This document shows, one piece after another, positions 9,587 through 22,214 of a stretch of DNA of 64,000 nt. Each line of letters starts with the position of its first letter. Position 1 is the first letter of the stretch. The translations under genes and the position numbers were made by a program. Source of the stretch: Limnanthes douglasii subsp. nivea (taxonomy: Eukaryota; Streptophyta; Magnoliopsida; Brassicales; Limnanthaceae); assembly GCA_036936605.1 (NCBI GenBank), contig JAUPFV010000003.1, positions 107,269,278 through 107,333,277 of the forward strand. Reading direction: 5' to 3'. The notes beneath the pieces are model-generated. The model had not been told where the DNA came from, ran no database searches, and saw only the letters and a program-made list of their open reading frames with translations.

Positions 9587-12029
9587 TGTTAGTTTTCAAC
9601 GATCGATTTTCAACTAATTTTTGAAAGTATAACGCATAACCATAACTAGTTAGTACGAGTGAATCTGTTTCTAAAAATTTACATTAAGTAATGTGGATAT
9701 ATAACAATGGACATTGGTTCAATATAATTCAGATCCGGATTCAGACTCATAATAATAAATAATTAATACAACAATAGTAAGAATGGAGCATATAAATGTT
9801 GCAGAAAATACACATTTTCCTCCCTCTTCGAAGCTGTACATGATCATAGATATGTTCGTAATCATATTGAGGCTACAAGGAAAACCATGAACTAATAACT
9901 AAAATAATCAATAGCTATGATCTCACAACACACAACTTTATATTTTGGTGGGATATGTATTACAGTTACATCTTATGATTTAATAGTTATTGTAGGCATC
10001 AAATCTAGAAGAACAAATATCAACTTCCATAAAAAGGCTATAAGCACAACTTGAACAAAGAAGAATGTAGAATTGTTCAAAGTTATTTTCCAACGATTTA
10101 CAGAGAATATATGGAATAAAAATGTATCTTTGGATAACGTATACGAAAATTAAGATACGAATATATTTTCCAATTTGTAAAAATGCACAACATACAAATT
10201 ATATGGGTTTTGCAAGCCATAACTGTACGTGTTTCACATACAATAATTATGTGTATTTCACATGCCATAATTGTATGAGTTTTTTTGTATTACAATAATA
10301 TATATTAATACAAACATTCAATTTATTTATCGTATAATGCAGTCACGTTAGCCGTATTAAAAACGGTAAAATAAGATGTCAAATATGGCGTTGTACTCCT
10401 AATTATACATCTATGCAAAATATTACTTTTAACTACATCCGATCATTCCATGGTTGCACCCGTAATTTATTACATTAAAATATTTTCAAAAATTAACAAC
10501 TACAATTGGGCAAATGCAATTAGGGAAAAATAAATTAAATTAGTTATGAAGTGTTGCAATGGCCTTGAAAAGATGGGTTGGTTGTGTAACGATGCTTCTG
10601 GTTAGTATACAGGAAGTGTCAATACCATTATTTTAATTAATAACCAGACATTTCTCATGGAATACACACTCATTGCATTAAAAAAACTAACACAACAGAA
10701 AAAATACCACTGACACGAGACATGTTTTATAATTATCCATGGTTCTTTAAATGGTCCTATATAGAAAGTGATATGAAGTTAGTTGTATTTAAAACTCTTA
10801 CACTATATGAGATACATATATTATGAATCATTATTATATTAAGCTACACGACATATACCTGCCACTATTTCACAATTTATATTTCTAACTTTGATTGAAT
10901 TTCAAGACTTGTGTTATAAATATAGGTTTTTATTATAAATATGGTGTTTAATAATACTTAAAGAGTGGTATTTTGAGAAAAAGAAGGGTCGACTGAAGGT
11001 GGCACTGATACTAAACCTCGTAGGTTTTTTATGACGTGTAATAAATATATTTATTCACAAATTCGTGTGTGATGGATATGATGATGTTTCAAAACTAATT
11101 AATTTAATCGTTTGCGAACCTCTAATTTTTAAATCGATTGAACATAGAAAGATCGGTGGCTTATAAGGAGAATGAGAGAGATATATAACATTTGAGGATA
11201 AATACGGTAAATAACTAAGAGCAATACAAATTTATTTGTATTTAAAGTAGATGTGTTTTTTTAAAACTTCATATCTTGTGTAATCCTTAACTGATTATGC
11301 CATCTGTTGTGAAATAATATTAAGCAACTGAAGGTGTTGTATAAGATTCATGTGAAGCTCAAAGACGCATATATCATGATAGTGTCATGTGAAAGTTTTT
11401 TAATCAAATGCAAAACTACTTGTGAATTTCGTATAATACACCTTATCCATGTTTTTTGTATTTTGTTGTTTGTGCTATTTTATTTGTATTATAACACACA
11501 ATTTTGAACTTAGTTTTGCAAGTACATGTCATGCATAACGCATAAGTTGTTTTTGTTTATGTGTTTGGTTTTTGAACTTCCATGCATCACCCAAAAATCT
11601 TGGCTAAGATCTTATTATGGTCATTGAATTATGTGTTTGCTATCAAAAATAAACTACTCCTCTTATTAAATGTATTTTACTCGCTAGTACAGATAAATAA
11701 ATATGGTTAGAGGTTCAGTTTCACTTATGTTCCACATTCCACCTTATAACAAAAATAATGAATATATTAGTAGTATGAAATGGAGCACATAAAAGTTACG
11801 AAAAATACACAATTCTTCCCTTTCCTCTAACCCGCATATGATCATCGGACTAATGATGTTGAGTTTTCACTAGCACACTGGGAGAAACTAATAACCCACA
11901 TAATCCAAACTTATGATCCCAACAAATCACCCTTCAATTTTGGCGGATCATATATTACACTTGATAAGAAAAATAAATGTTGAGCCAAAGGCTTTATTTT
12001 AAGCTTTCATTGCTAGAAAATTATTCAAG
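9587..12029. other. AT-rich intergenic stretch with a diverged direct repeat
   Basis: No gene was found. About 200 bp at 9770-9975 reappears, diverged, at 11755-11965. Shared blocks include GGAGCA(T/C)ATAAA, AAAATACACA, ATGATCAT, and a later ACAA-TTTTGG-GGAT-TATATTACA segment. The two lie about 2 kb apart in direct orientation and may be eroded LTRs of an old element. Confidence 0.45.
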
Positions 12030-12625
12030 CCTCAAGTCATTTCCGAACATACACCATTGTCACTTATCTTCTTTTTATTTGTGTTCCGACAAACATGATT
12101 TCTATCCATGGGCCTATTAATATAATTGCGGGTTGATCGATATCAACTCTGAGATCATAAGAAGGTTGTTATTCCATAAACTGTTCTTCAGAATCAACCT
12201 CAATACGACGAAACTGGTTGGTCTGCGATATATTATAATTTGATATTACCTAGTGGAACATCACTGAGCCCTTTAAATTTCCCAAAAATGATAAAATTTA
12301 AACTGTTTTTCAAGGTAATGATTGAATATAAGTCTAATTTAAGCATTTTCTAAATGGAGAAATAATAAGTAAATTAGTCCTTTATATATATATAAAAAAA
12401 CACGAAAATTAACAATTGTAATATGTTAAAATCACTTGTAATAAAATTATTTACTTGATCCCCTATGTTAGTTCCGCTAATTGGTGTTCTTTCAACTTGT
12501 TTAATAGTTTGGTTCAATTTGTTAACTGAACAAAAAATATGTTTTTTCCAACGCCTGTTAATACATTCTTCTGTTTGTTGAACATGTTTGACATTGTTAT
12601 CAGCATCTCCGAAATACTGATACAT
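12030..12625 (-). pseudogene. Remnant of a trihelix/NAM-associated-like ORF1, probably PIF/Harbinger
   Basis: The minus strand has an 83-codon frame starting at 12625. It holds EECINRRWKKH, then KLNQTIKQVER and SGTNIGDQV. These match the C-terminal half of the trihelix-like DNA-binding domain and linker of plant Harbinger ORF1 proteins and their NAM-associated relatives. Further down (about 12050-12230) another frame gives EVDSEEQFMEQQPSYD and a basic end. It is broken by stops and frameshifts. A plus-strand Harbinger transposase lies at 15.9 kb, so the two would be divergently arranged, as is common in this superfamily. The pairing is inference. Confidence 0.5.
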
Positions 12626-13159
12626 TGAATCTTTGATTTTTTTTTCTAAAAATGATTTTTGTTTTTTTTACTACTACATATATTTATTTTTAAATTTACC
12701 TATACGTTTTCCATAGTGCTATGCTCGCTCAAAGTCATGTTTTTTATATTTTTATGATAGAAAATATAATGTTTTTTAGAGAAACTATTATTTTCCTTTG
12801 AGATAAATATTTTTAAAATGTTGTGAATGAGTTTGGTTCCAAGCTTGTCTATTTATAACATTCACTAAAATCTTACACAATTATGTTCAAGATAAGAAAA
12901 TACCCACTAAGTTCCAATCTTGGATCAAACTGTTAGAGGAAAATCTTACAAATATATGCCAAGTAGTAATTTATTTATCAAGAAGAAAAGATAAATATTT
13001 TACACACTCTCCACCCTATTTATACGATACATTGCGTTACTTCTCTCTCCCACTAAATACATAATTCCATTGATTAAGATCATTGACTTATATTTATGGC
13101 CATTACTCAGGTCGTGGTAAGTTACGTTTGTTCATTAGTCATAAATGCTTTTAATAACT

Positions 13160-13575
13160 CTTGACTCCCTTAAAAGTTTTTATTGCGCGTTAATCATGGT
13201 TACGCAGAACAAGCATTGGTAGTTGATGGTGCCTCTTTGATGAACCTCATCCTGACTGTACTGGTCTTTCTACATGGCCTTTGCTCGGTCATTTCACCAC
13301 TCGGGCAAACCTCGATTGGGTTACGCTGGTTTTCCCATACAAATTCTACTCGGTTGCGCTTTGTAAGATGGTCTCGGTATCTCATGATTGGGCCTTGGTT
13401 TGGTCGTCTTTAGTGATACGTGCACGATGTTCGTGGGTTACCTTAGTATGGTGCGGGAACCCCTCTGTTGGGCCTCGGTTCAGTCATTTGTGTGTGCTTG
13501 TGCTGCTCGGTCTGTTACTATACAATCATATCTTGCCCAAGAGCATTTACTCCGATAATGGCGACCTTATCCTAA
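13160..13575. other. GC-richer island inside the repeat region
   Basis: Base composition is clearly less AT-rich than its surroundings, with repeated CTCGG(T/G) and GGCCTCGGTT / GGCCTTGGTT phrases. Open frames exist on both strands (about 75 codons) but I recognise no domain. It could be an LTR piece of an unidentified element. Confidence 0.3.
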
Positions 13576-14048
13576 ACTTTATTTTTTTATTTGACTAAAG
13601 CCTTACACAACTATATTCAAAATAAAAAAAACATCCACTAAGTTCCAACTTTTCATCCAAACTTTGATTTTGGATTTGATTAAAGCCTTACATAACTATA
13701 TTCAAGATAAGATAACATCCACTAACTTCCAATCTTTCATCCAAAAATTTAATTTTAGATTTGACTAAAGCCTTACACAATTATATTCAAGATAAGATAA
13801 CACCCATTAAGTTCCAATCTTCTATCTGAATTTTAATATCAGATTCGACTAAAGTCTTACACAAATATATTCAAGAATAGAATACACTCACTATGTTCCA
13901 ATCTTCCATCCAAACTTTAATTTTGGATTTGCTTAAAACCTTACACAATTATGTTTAAGATAATGGAACACCCACTAAGTTCAAATCTTCCATCCAAACT
14001 TTATTTTCTGGTTTTACCTAAATCCTTAAACAACTATGTTCAAGATAA

Positions 14049-14185
<137 letters not shown>

Positions 14186-14591
14186 GTTCCAATCTTTCAT
14201 CCAAACTTTAATTTCGGATTTGACTAAAACCTTACACACCTATATTCAAGATAAGATAACACCCATGAAGTTCCAATCTTCAATCCAAACTTTAATTTTG
14301 AATTTGATTAAAGCCTTACACAACTATATTCAAGAGAAGATAACACCTACTAAATTCTAATCTTCCATCCAAACTTTAGTTTCGAGTTTGACTAAATATT
14401 TACACAACTATATTCAAGATAAGATAACACCCACTAAGTTTAAATCTTCTATCTAAGTTTAAATTTCAGATTTGAAAAAAGCCTCACACAATTATGTTCA
14501 AGATAAGAAAATACCCATTTACTTCCAATCTTCCATCCAAACTTTATTTTCTAATTTGGCTAAAGACTTACACAACCATATTCAAGAAAAC

Positions 14592-14824
14592 TGTTAGGGT
14601 GGCGACCAAAGTCCCACATCCCACATCGGTTAAAAATGGGAAGGATCAGTGGTATATAAGTAAGAACATATCTCAACTAGTATGAGGCCTTTTGATAGTG
14701 GACCAAATGCAAAGCCATGAGGGCCTTCGGGAGCCAAAGCGGACAATATCATACTAGTGTTAAGATCGTGTTGTTCTTTTTACGGATGCGGAATATGCGG
14801 ACCACAACACCCATATTCCCAACA
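14592..14824 (+). repeat. TRIM 5' LTR
   Basis: 233 bp, TGTTAGGG...CCCAACA. It includes the CCCACATCCCACATCGG block and a GTATATAAG TATA-like box at about 14652-14660. Confidence 0.9.
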
Positions 14825-15137
14825 CGTGGTATCAGAGCGTCAGGCCCAGACGGAATGCGATGGTTGTAAAAATTCTCAAGAGGTCAAACATGATGAACCA
14901 GTAGTCATGCTCAAGGTGATCTGCTTTTGAGATCCTAGTTCGGAATGCATGTGGCTCATCAAGCAGTGTGGCTTGATTGGAGTGGCGCTAAGGAACAAGA
15001 CAGACTGGTCTAATAGGAGGTGAGCAGTAACATCTGTAATGCCTCTATGGTCAGGTAGTCTTCCAACCTAATTAGAGTGGGCAGATGAAAGTCAATTTAG
15101 AGGATGCTAAGGTGGTACTTTGTTCGAGAGGAGGATT

Positions 15138-15340
15138 TGTTAGGGTGGTGAGCAAAGTCCCACATCCCACATCGGTTAAACATATCTTAACTAGTATGAG
15201 GCCTTTTGGTAGTGGACCAAATGCAAATCCGTGAGGGCCTTGGGTGCCAAAGTGGACAATATCATACTAGTGTTGAGATCGTGTTGTTCTTACTATATAC
15301 GAAGGTGGAATATGCGGACCAGACACCTATATTCCCAACA
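15138..15340 (+). repeat. TRIM 3' LTR
   Basis: 203 bp, same ends as the 5' copy. The segment with the ATGGGAAGGATCAGTGG block and the TATA-like box is missing. Confidence 0.9.
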
Positions 15341-15901
15341 ATAACAAAACACTCATTAATTTCAAATCTTTCATCTAAACTTTAACTTTAGATTTTACTA
15401 AAGTCTTACACAATTATGTTCAAGATAAGAAAATGTCAACTAAGTTACAATCTTTCATCCAATTTTTTTATTTGACTAAAGCCTTACACAACTATATTCA
15501 AGATAGAACACCCATTAAGTTCCAATCTTCTATCCAAACTTTAACTTCATATTTGAATAAAGCCTTATATACCTATATTCAAGATAAGATAACACCCATT
15601 AAGTTCCAATCTTCCATCCAAACTTATATTTTATCTTTCTTACCCACACATGCTTATATAAATACATGGAATCATTAAATAATTGAACATATACAATTTC
15701 TTCAAATTTAAAACACTTCACACAACATCTTCCAATTCCAAAAAAAATTATGATGTTTGTTCAATAAAATGAGTTTCACATTATTTTTATTGTATATTTT
15801 TAAAATAGGAAGCAGATTTTGATGCCTCATAAAATGAAATTTAAATTTTTGTTAACATCAGTAACTCAGTTTAAAGTCTGGTTATTACATATCTTTTAGA
15901 A

Positions 15902-16940
15902 ATGTATACGAATGATGGTATGGGAAATTCAAATCGTGAAGCTTTAAAACCTCATGGCTCCGTGCATGGTCAAAACTACAAACACTGTAACCGTGAAGTT
16001 GGGCACACAAAAATAATGGTGGGTTATTTTATTGAGAATCCAACATTCTCTGATGATGATTTCATACAGTGTTATGGTATGCATCATAGATTATTTTTAC
16101 GTATTATGTAAGATGTTCAACAAGAAAATACATACTTTCGACCACATCTAGATGCGAATAAATGAAACACATTTACCCCGCATCATAAAGTAATCGTTGT
16201 TTTACATATGTTGGCTTATGAAATATTTCATATGGGCGAACAAACTGTTATAGAAACTCTACAATATTTTTGTGAAACTATAATAACTTTATACAAAATA
16301 GAGTACCTACGTGGACGAACAACATAAGATTTACGTCGTCTACTTGCTAAAGTTGAACGTCGAGAATTTTCATGTATGATTGGTTCACTTGATTGTATGC
16401 AGTGGACTTGGAAAAACTATTCAAATGGTTGCCAATGAGCATGCATTAATAGGTCTAAAAAACCAACTAGTGTGTTAGATACAGATGCTTTTCACGATAC
16501 ATAGATAAGGCATGCATTTTTTGTATTCTATGAGCTTAAAATGATGTGACCATTCTCAAACGGAAGTACTCCAACATTAGCTTATTTTGTAAATGGTCAT
16601 AAGCATAATATTACATACTAACTTGCGGATGGTATTTATCTAAAATGAGGAACTTTTATCCAAGATATTAGATCATGAACTAACCTTCAGCTTAAATCTT
16701 TCTATAAAATGAAATAATCATATCGTAAGGACGCAAAAAGAGCGTTCAGTATTCTACAAGGTTAGTTTTCCATATAAATAAAAAACTTTGGTCGCGGTTA
16801 GAGTACGAAACATATTTTTGATATCATGATTACATGTGTGATATTACATAACATGATTGTAGAAGACGAATATGATGAGTATGTAAGTAAAGATTCTGAC
16901 AAAGATGAAACTGATCCCGTCATATCTCGTAGATCATGAG
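15902..16940 (+). pseudogene. PIF/Harbinger transposase (HARBI1/ALP1-like), decayed
   Basis: It begins near 15902 and ends about 16938. The N-terminal part has a helix-turn-helix-like region (DDFIQCYGMHHRLFLRIM, then QENTYFRP). GEQTVIETLQYF follows, then the DDE core: GSLDCMQWTWKN with the first Asp (about 16390), and the region HAFFVFYELKMM where the second Asp should be. YFVNGHKHNITY and LADGIYLK lie around 16590-16650. RKDAKRAFSILQG near 16730 is the block with the catalytic Glu of the family, here reading Lys-Arg-Ala. ITCVILHNMIVEDEYDEY is near the end. There are many in-frame stops and several frameshifts. The block order is that of intact plant Harbinger transposases. Confidence 0.85.
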
Positions 16941-17400
16941 CATATATGAGTAGTATTTTATGTTGCTTAAGTAAATTGTTTTTAATTAAAGTTTTTTTTT
17001 TGTTTTTTTTAACTGTATTATTTTTAATTTAAGTTTGTACTATGATGTTTAAGTTTATTGATTTAAGTTTTTACTTCTTTTCATTTGGAACTAAGTTGTT
17101 TATATTAGACAATTCGTAGTTGCTTTTGTAAAGTTGTTGTTTATTATTTTCACTCAGACTTTATCAATGCCTATATGTTTGATATTTGCGTAATAATTGT
17201 TTTTACAACTGTTGTTGTGTTAATAATTTGAAACCATCAAAATTAACTCGATAATACAACATTAAACATGAAAATAAAAAAAAATACAAAAGAAACATAA
17301 ACAAACACACCAACAGCTAGGAACTCAAAAGAACATAAACATATACAATCTCTAACAATACTCAAAGAAACGTAAAGTACAACTAACACATATAAGAGTT
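16941..17400. other. AT-rich spacer
   Basis: No gene or repeat is recognised; T-runs near 16990 and A-runs near 17270 only. Confidence 0.5.
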
Positions 17401-17419
17401 GTATCATTACATACTAAAT

Positions 17420-18144
17420 TCTAGGAAACGCGGATGTTTCGGTCTACTGCCAATGAGATTCAACTCAATATCGCGAACTATATGTTCTTTAATTAAATCA
17501 TTAACCCGCATACTAAACATACTATGAATCTCTTGCCTGACATCGTGCAGGAGGTCACGAGCCCGAATATTCGGAACCCAAAAAAAATATTATAACATGA
17601 TAGATACATAAGTTAACATTAAACCACAATCTAAAGAACGCCAAACGAATATAAAACAACATTAAACGTGAACATAAAACAAATACAATAACTTAAAGTA
17701 CTCAAATGAACATAAAAAACTACAATAACTTAGAGTAATCAAAGAAACATAAAACGAAATTATACATGAACATAAAACAATAAAAAAAAAATCAGCAATC
17801 ATATTTTTCGCAACTCCTCAGTGCTTCCTCTTTTTCAACGATTTGTTAAAAAATTAGTTACTTTCAAATGGAACGATATGCCTCATTTCTAATTGCCCAT
17901 GGGAGATCAAATACACGATATATTGGTTTTCTCTTTTCAGATAATTGTACCTTGCAAATACTTATTCTCGATTACGTTGAGACGACATGGGTTTCCTTCT
18001 GCACCCACATACATGTACCGTACATATAGTACATTGTACATAACACTTCATTGATAAACCCATCGGTAGTCTCATTCGACTTGATATCTTCACATGTTTA
18101 ACGCTTTGAAGGAGATGAAAGTCTTCACTGAAAGTCCATTCCAT
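17420..18144 (-). pseudogene. Decayed small SANT/Myb-like ORF, same family as 59612-59968
   Basis: The minus strand starts MEWTFSEDFHLLQSVKHVK at 18144. After a frameshift it continues with NEVLCTMYYMYG, and later with ARYNYLKREN. These align block by block with the intact ORF at 59612-59968 (ME-T--ED-H-L--VK, VLCTMY--YG, SRYNF). The acidic/aromatic start and the following basic helix resemble a divergent SANT/Myb repeat. Further left (about 17420-17575) the minus strand reads RARDLLHDVRQEIHSMF and NDLIKEHIVRDIELN, which I do not recognise. Upstream, CTATATAAAAG at about 18220-18230 is a plausible TATA box. Confidence 0.6.
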
Positions 18145-18838
18145 ATCGGAAGAAAGTATGAGTTTTGTTATAATTTATATTTAAGTAGATGAAGTTGTGT
18201 GTTCAAAGTTATGTAATTTGGGACTTTTATATAGAGGAGGGGAATTAGCGGATAACATTTTGGCGAAACTTATTATCCGCGGATAACATTTAATCGTTAA
18301 TTGTAACACTAATATTTATCAATTTGTAAGTGCATTAAACCAATCGTTAATCGTTACAATCGTATATTATCATCAAAGCGGTCGGTGATACGTAACCCCG
18401 TATTAATTTAAAATGCTAACAATCTTATATAATTTATAAATAATACGACACTTGCTTAATTTCATAGATTCTTTCATGGTTCAAAAATGTACTAACTAAT
18501 ATAATGAGACGTAAATATTTTAAAAACGAAAAGAACATAATCACACGTCATCGATCTATCAGTGCCTCTTCGTTACGCACCGATATGATGTGATAACTGA
18601 TATGATTTGGATAAATTTGTTAAATTTTCTATAATACGAAATTAACTCAATACGAAATTAACTCAATACGAAGTATAATTCTAGCCAAGGTCTATCCGGA
18701 AGCCTAATAACCTATAAAATTAAATTCAAATTTTCTAAAGATTACAAACTTAAATAAATTAAAATAAATAATGTTATTATTATATCTGCATGTGCAAAAT
18801 GATCATTTAAGAAATAGAGTGAAATAAATAGAAAAAGA
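18145..18838. other. AT-rich spacer with an inverted GCGGATAA motif
   Basis: No gene was found. GCGGATAA near 18249 and TTATCCGC near 18272 form a short inverted repeat upstream of the SANT-like remnant. The rest is unremarkable AT-rich sequence. Confidence 0.4.
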
Positions 18839-19046
18839 ATAATGAAATTATTTAAATTGAAATTTTCATATTAAAAGTGTTCGGAGCAGTAAACTAACGG
18901 TTAAAAACTATGGCTGATCTGCAGATCAAATAAAGGTCTCCAGAGAATAATAAAATTATTTAAATTGAAATTTTCATATTAAAAGTGTTCGGAGCAGTAA
19001 ACTAACGGTTAAAAACTGTGGCTGATCTGTAAATATATAAAGGTCT
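18839..19046. repeat. ~110-bp tandem duplication
   Basis: Two copies of a unit starting ATAAT(G/A)AAATTATTTAAATTG and running through GTGTTCGGAGCAGTAAACTA to AAAGGTCTCC. They lie at about 18839-18945 and 18950-19046, with only a few differences, so the duplication is young. It lies just downstream of the PLP gene. Confidence 0.85.
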
Positions 19047-19249
19047 CCGGGTTTAAATCAAATCTCCTGGGAAACCTTGGATTAAAGATAACCTACGATT
19101 AGAGATGGTATCACAGTATTCTGACAGACAACTCTCCTACGTCTAAAGAAACTGAGACAAATGAGGTGAGTTGGGTATAACTCCTAGCCAATTTGTATTG
19201 TGCATTAATTTATACTGTCCTAGTTCTTCCGGTCTGAATGTAGCCTCTG

Positions 19250-22214
19250 TTATAACGATTTCAAAACTTCTCCAAGAACTAGTCCCCATTGAGTCCAATG
19301 TGAGCCACCCTGCACTCAAAAGTTTAGGGTATAAAATGATGGCGTTTTCGGTGTGGGGCTTAGAAGATAAAAGGTTAGTTTAAAACAAGCTGAAAATAAT
19401 AAAGTGAAAGGTGAAATTGAAGGGAACAGACCTGGCAAAACACAGTAAAAGGTTCTCTTAAAGGACCATCACAAGAGAGCTCACTTGTACTCCCATCAAC
19501 GAAGGTTCCATCAGCAAAAATAACCTGATACATAGTAGAATATAATGTTGCCTCACAGCAAGAACAATATCGGACAAAATTTACCAAATTGCATTTCAAT
19601 ATATGTAATAGTCGGGAAAGGACAAATTTTAACGGTAAAAAATAATTTTGAGATACTTAAAATGTATAGAATGATTTCATTGCACCGCCTATGAGTATTT
19701 GAAACTGATTTGCTTAATCCTAGAGAAGCTCTTGTAATATTATAATTAGTTTCTGCTTTAGCTATATGCTTCCAAGTTCACACATCAAGATGATACAGTT
19801 TAATGTATAGTTTTAATTGCGGTGAAGTGAAAACCTCTGAGGCATAACCAGGTGATGCCCCCGCAATTGGTTTAGTGAATGATCCAACAGGTGAGCTTCT
19901 CTGTACAGCCTCACAGAAAGCAAGAAGACGTTCACGGCTCCCTAATTGTACAGCCTGAAAAGTATGAAATACCCAACCTATCAGTCTTTCTATAGGGAGA
20001 TTTATCGCAGTTGCTAGTTTTTTCATAATCAAAAGACCAAAATCAATTTGACATTTTTATCCAACCTAAGTTTTCCATAATATGATCAATCAGTTACCTG
20101 TACTGTATCATGGCGAGGAGCACGAGGAAGTGGCTGAACGTTGTACCCTTTAGCTGCCATGACTTCAGCAATTAAAAGGGTTCCCTTATTTAATCGAGTT
20201 AGATAAAATTCAGTCAATATTTTACAGAAGCAACACAATTTATTAATAAGCAAAGATAATTACTTTGATTGCTTCTCCAACCATTTGAGATGAAAGGAAA
20301 AGCCCTTGGAAATAAGTCCGCATGATATGGCCAGGGGTTGAGCCACAATCAATCCCAAGGCCAGGTGCAGATAGACGAGCTGCAGCCGCTTCTACCCATC
20401 TCCTTTTTCCTGCAACATAACCACCGCAAGGTGCGATTGTTCCCCCAGGATTCTTGATTAAACTGCCTGCAATCAAGTCTGCCCCCTGCATGAAGTACGA
20501 TTAAGATCTATATTATATCAAAATCAAGATATACCAAAATGTGTCACTTACCACCATTGGAGGTTCAATGCTTTCCACAAACTCACCATAGCAGTTATCA
20601 ACCATGACCAAACAATTTGGATTTTGCATCTGTAGATAAATAAGTAAAGAGTATTAACGAAGTTAAAATATCACAACCAAACTTGACATTGCCAAAAATT
20701 TCCAGGCAAGCTCACCTTAATCATCTTAATGGCCTTCCCTATATCATCGACACTTAAACTCCTACGCCATGAATAGCCACAGGACCTTTGTATAAGAGCA
20801 CATTTTGTATGAGGCCGTAAAGCGCTCTTCAGTAAATTCCAATCAAGTCCGCCATCCTCAGCTAGCTGCCATCAATTTGGTGTCAGAAATTCAGGCCAAA
20901 AAAGCTCATTAGCATAATCATTAGATAAGAAGAGGCATACAGGCACTTCACGGTACTCCACTCCAAAATCTTTCAAGGAACCTAACCCATTAAAGTCTCT
21001 CTTTCCAATAACTTCCTCCAAAGTGTCATAGGGCGCACCAGCAACTGCCAAGAGCTGACAAACGAGTAAGTCCACCTAAGCTTCCAATAGATATCAAGTG
21101 ATAAAAAAACGCATGGAAAATACCTCATCTCCTGGCCTTAAGAACGCAAACAACGCACATGTGATAGCATGAGTACCTGAGAAGAACTAGCATTGATATA
21201 GAGGAGGATTAGCAGGTATGGTAAAGCATACGCGACATGACAGATCTAAAACAAAGAAAACAGTGAAGATGTCATACCTGTGAACGAACTATTGCTGATT
21301 CAGCCCCAACAATTTCTGCAAATACTTGGTCAAGTGCTTCCCTTCCTCCAGCTTCATCATGACCGTAACCAGTGCTCCCAGCAAAATGCTGGTCATTGAT
21401 ATCAGCAATTCATAAACAATTATGCTTTTACAAACAAGTTTGCTCACAAGTATAATGATTTACTAAATACTTATCGGAATAGAACTTTCACTCACGTGAG
21501 ACCCAACCCGAGCATTCTGGAAGGCTCTAAGAACACGGGATGTATTGCGTGCCACTAAATCATCCACAGCTCTGAACTCTAAATGCAAACAATCCACTGC
21601 TTTTACCACCTGCATTACACCGCAGTAGAATTCTAGTTTTATAGTAGCAAATGAAATGACCCCCACAAAAAAAGAATTCTTATGTTTTTAGTATAGACTG
21701 ATAGAAGACAACAACAACACATTTTCGACCAAAACAAGTAAGCTCTCTCCCCAACAAGATTGACTAATTGAGATCACATAAGCCCAAGCAAGCAGATTAT
21801 ACATCCAAGGCAAGTTACTTAGACTGAATATAAAATAATAGTTTCAGATACTAGCAAGAGAAACCAAGCATATTAACACTACATTCCCTACAATTTCTAG
21901 AGCACAAATACAGAAGCATAAACCCATTAACCCATTAAGGCCAAACATTTCGAAACAAATACTAAAGTGGTTTTGGAAGAATTTTGCAAACGAAAAGGAA
22001 ACCATGGAGATTTCAAGTTTCGAACTTCACACTAATCTAAGCGTAAAGTTTTACATGTTTCTTTTTTCATTTGCGTTACCTCTGGTACAAACGGATGATC
22101 CTGATGTTGAACCGATACTTGAGAGCAAGCGCGAACACTAAGTTTAGAGAATGAAGCTCGATGAAAGTGGGATGGATAAGCAGCGGTCGCGCAGGATAAG
22201 ACCCACATCCTCAC
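19250..22214 (-). CDS. PLP-dependent aluminium-resistance / methionine gamma-lyase-like protein, probably plastid-targeted
   Basis: Twelve exons join into a 448-residue protein: 22080-22214, 21496-21609, 21278-21388, 21124-21186, 20941-21054, 20716-20865, 20552-20629, 20264-20485, 20098-20184, 19835-19954, 19432-19524, 19250-19309. Every exon is a multiple of three and every junction has GT-AG signals. The product matches the aluminium-resistance family (fold type I PLP enzymes, cystathionine lyase-like). Landmarks: HFAGSTGYGHDEAGG (exon 3), FFSGTHAITCALFAF (exon 4), VMVDNCYGEF with the PLP-ring Asp (exon 7), and SLIKNPGG with the likely Schiff-base Lys (exon 8). GSTPGHIMRTYFQGLF and the last-exon GSHWTQWGLVLGEVL follow. 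The first ~40 residues are Ser/Ala/Arg-rich without acidic residues, like a transit peptide. Substrate unknown; thiol amino acid metabolism is inferred from family. No defect was seen. Confidence 0.92.

Larger units (their letters stand above)
14592..15340 (+). mobile_element. TRIM-type miniature LTR retrotransposon, complete
   Basis: The 749-bp element has two direct LTRs (14592-14824 and 15138-15340), both starting TGTTAGGGTGG and ending TTCCCAACA. Right after LTR1 is TGGTATCAGAGC (14827-14838), the initiator-Met tRNA primer site. Right before LTR2 is GAGAGGAGGA (15126-15135), the polypurine tract. The ~310-bp interior has no coding capacity. Flanks are AAAAC and ATAAC, a target duplication with one mismatch. 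The LTRs match those of the copia element at 9351-9586, so a copia of that family probably mobilised it. The second LTR lacks ~25 bp near its start compared with the first. Confidence 0.92.

Noticed and set aside
14827..14838. tRNA gene because of the Met-tRNA-like sequence
   Set aside because: Only 12 bases complementary to the tRNA 3' end are present; it is a retrotransposon primer binding site. No tRNA genes were seen in the window.
14592..15340. Cassandra-type TRIM with 5S rRNA in its LTR
   Set aside because: The LTRs contain no 5S-like internal promoter sequence; the CCCACATCGG block is a common plant LTR motif.
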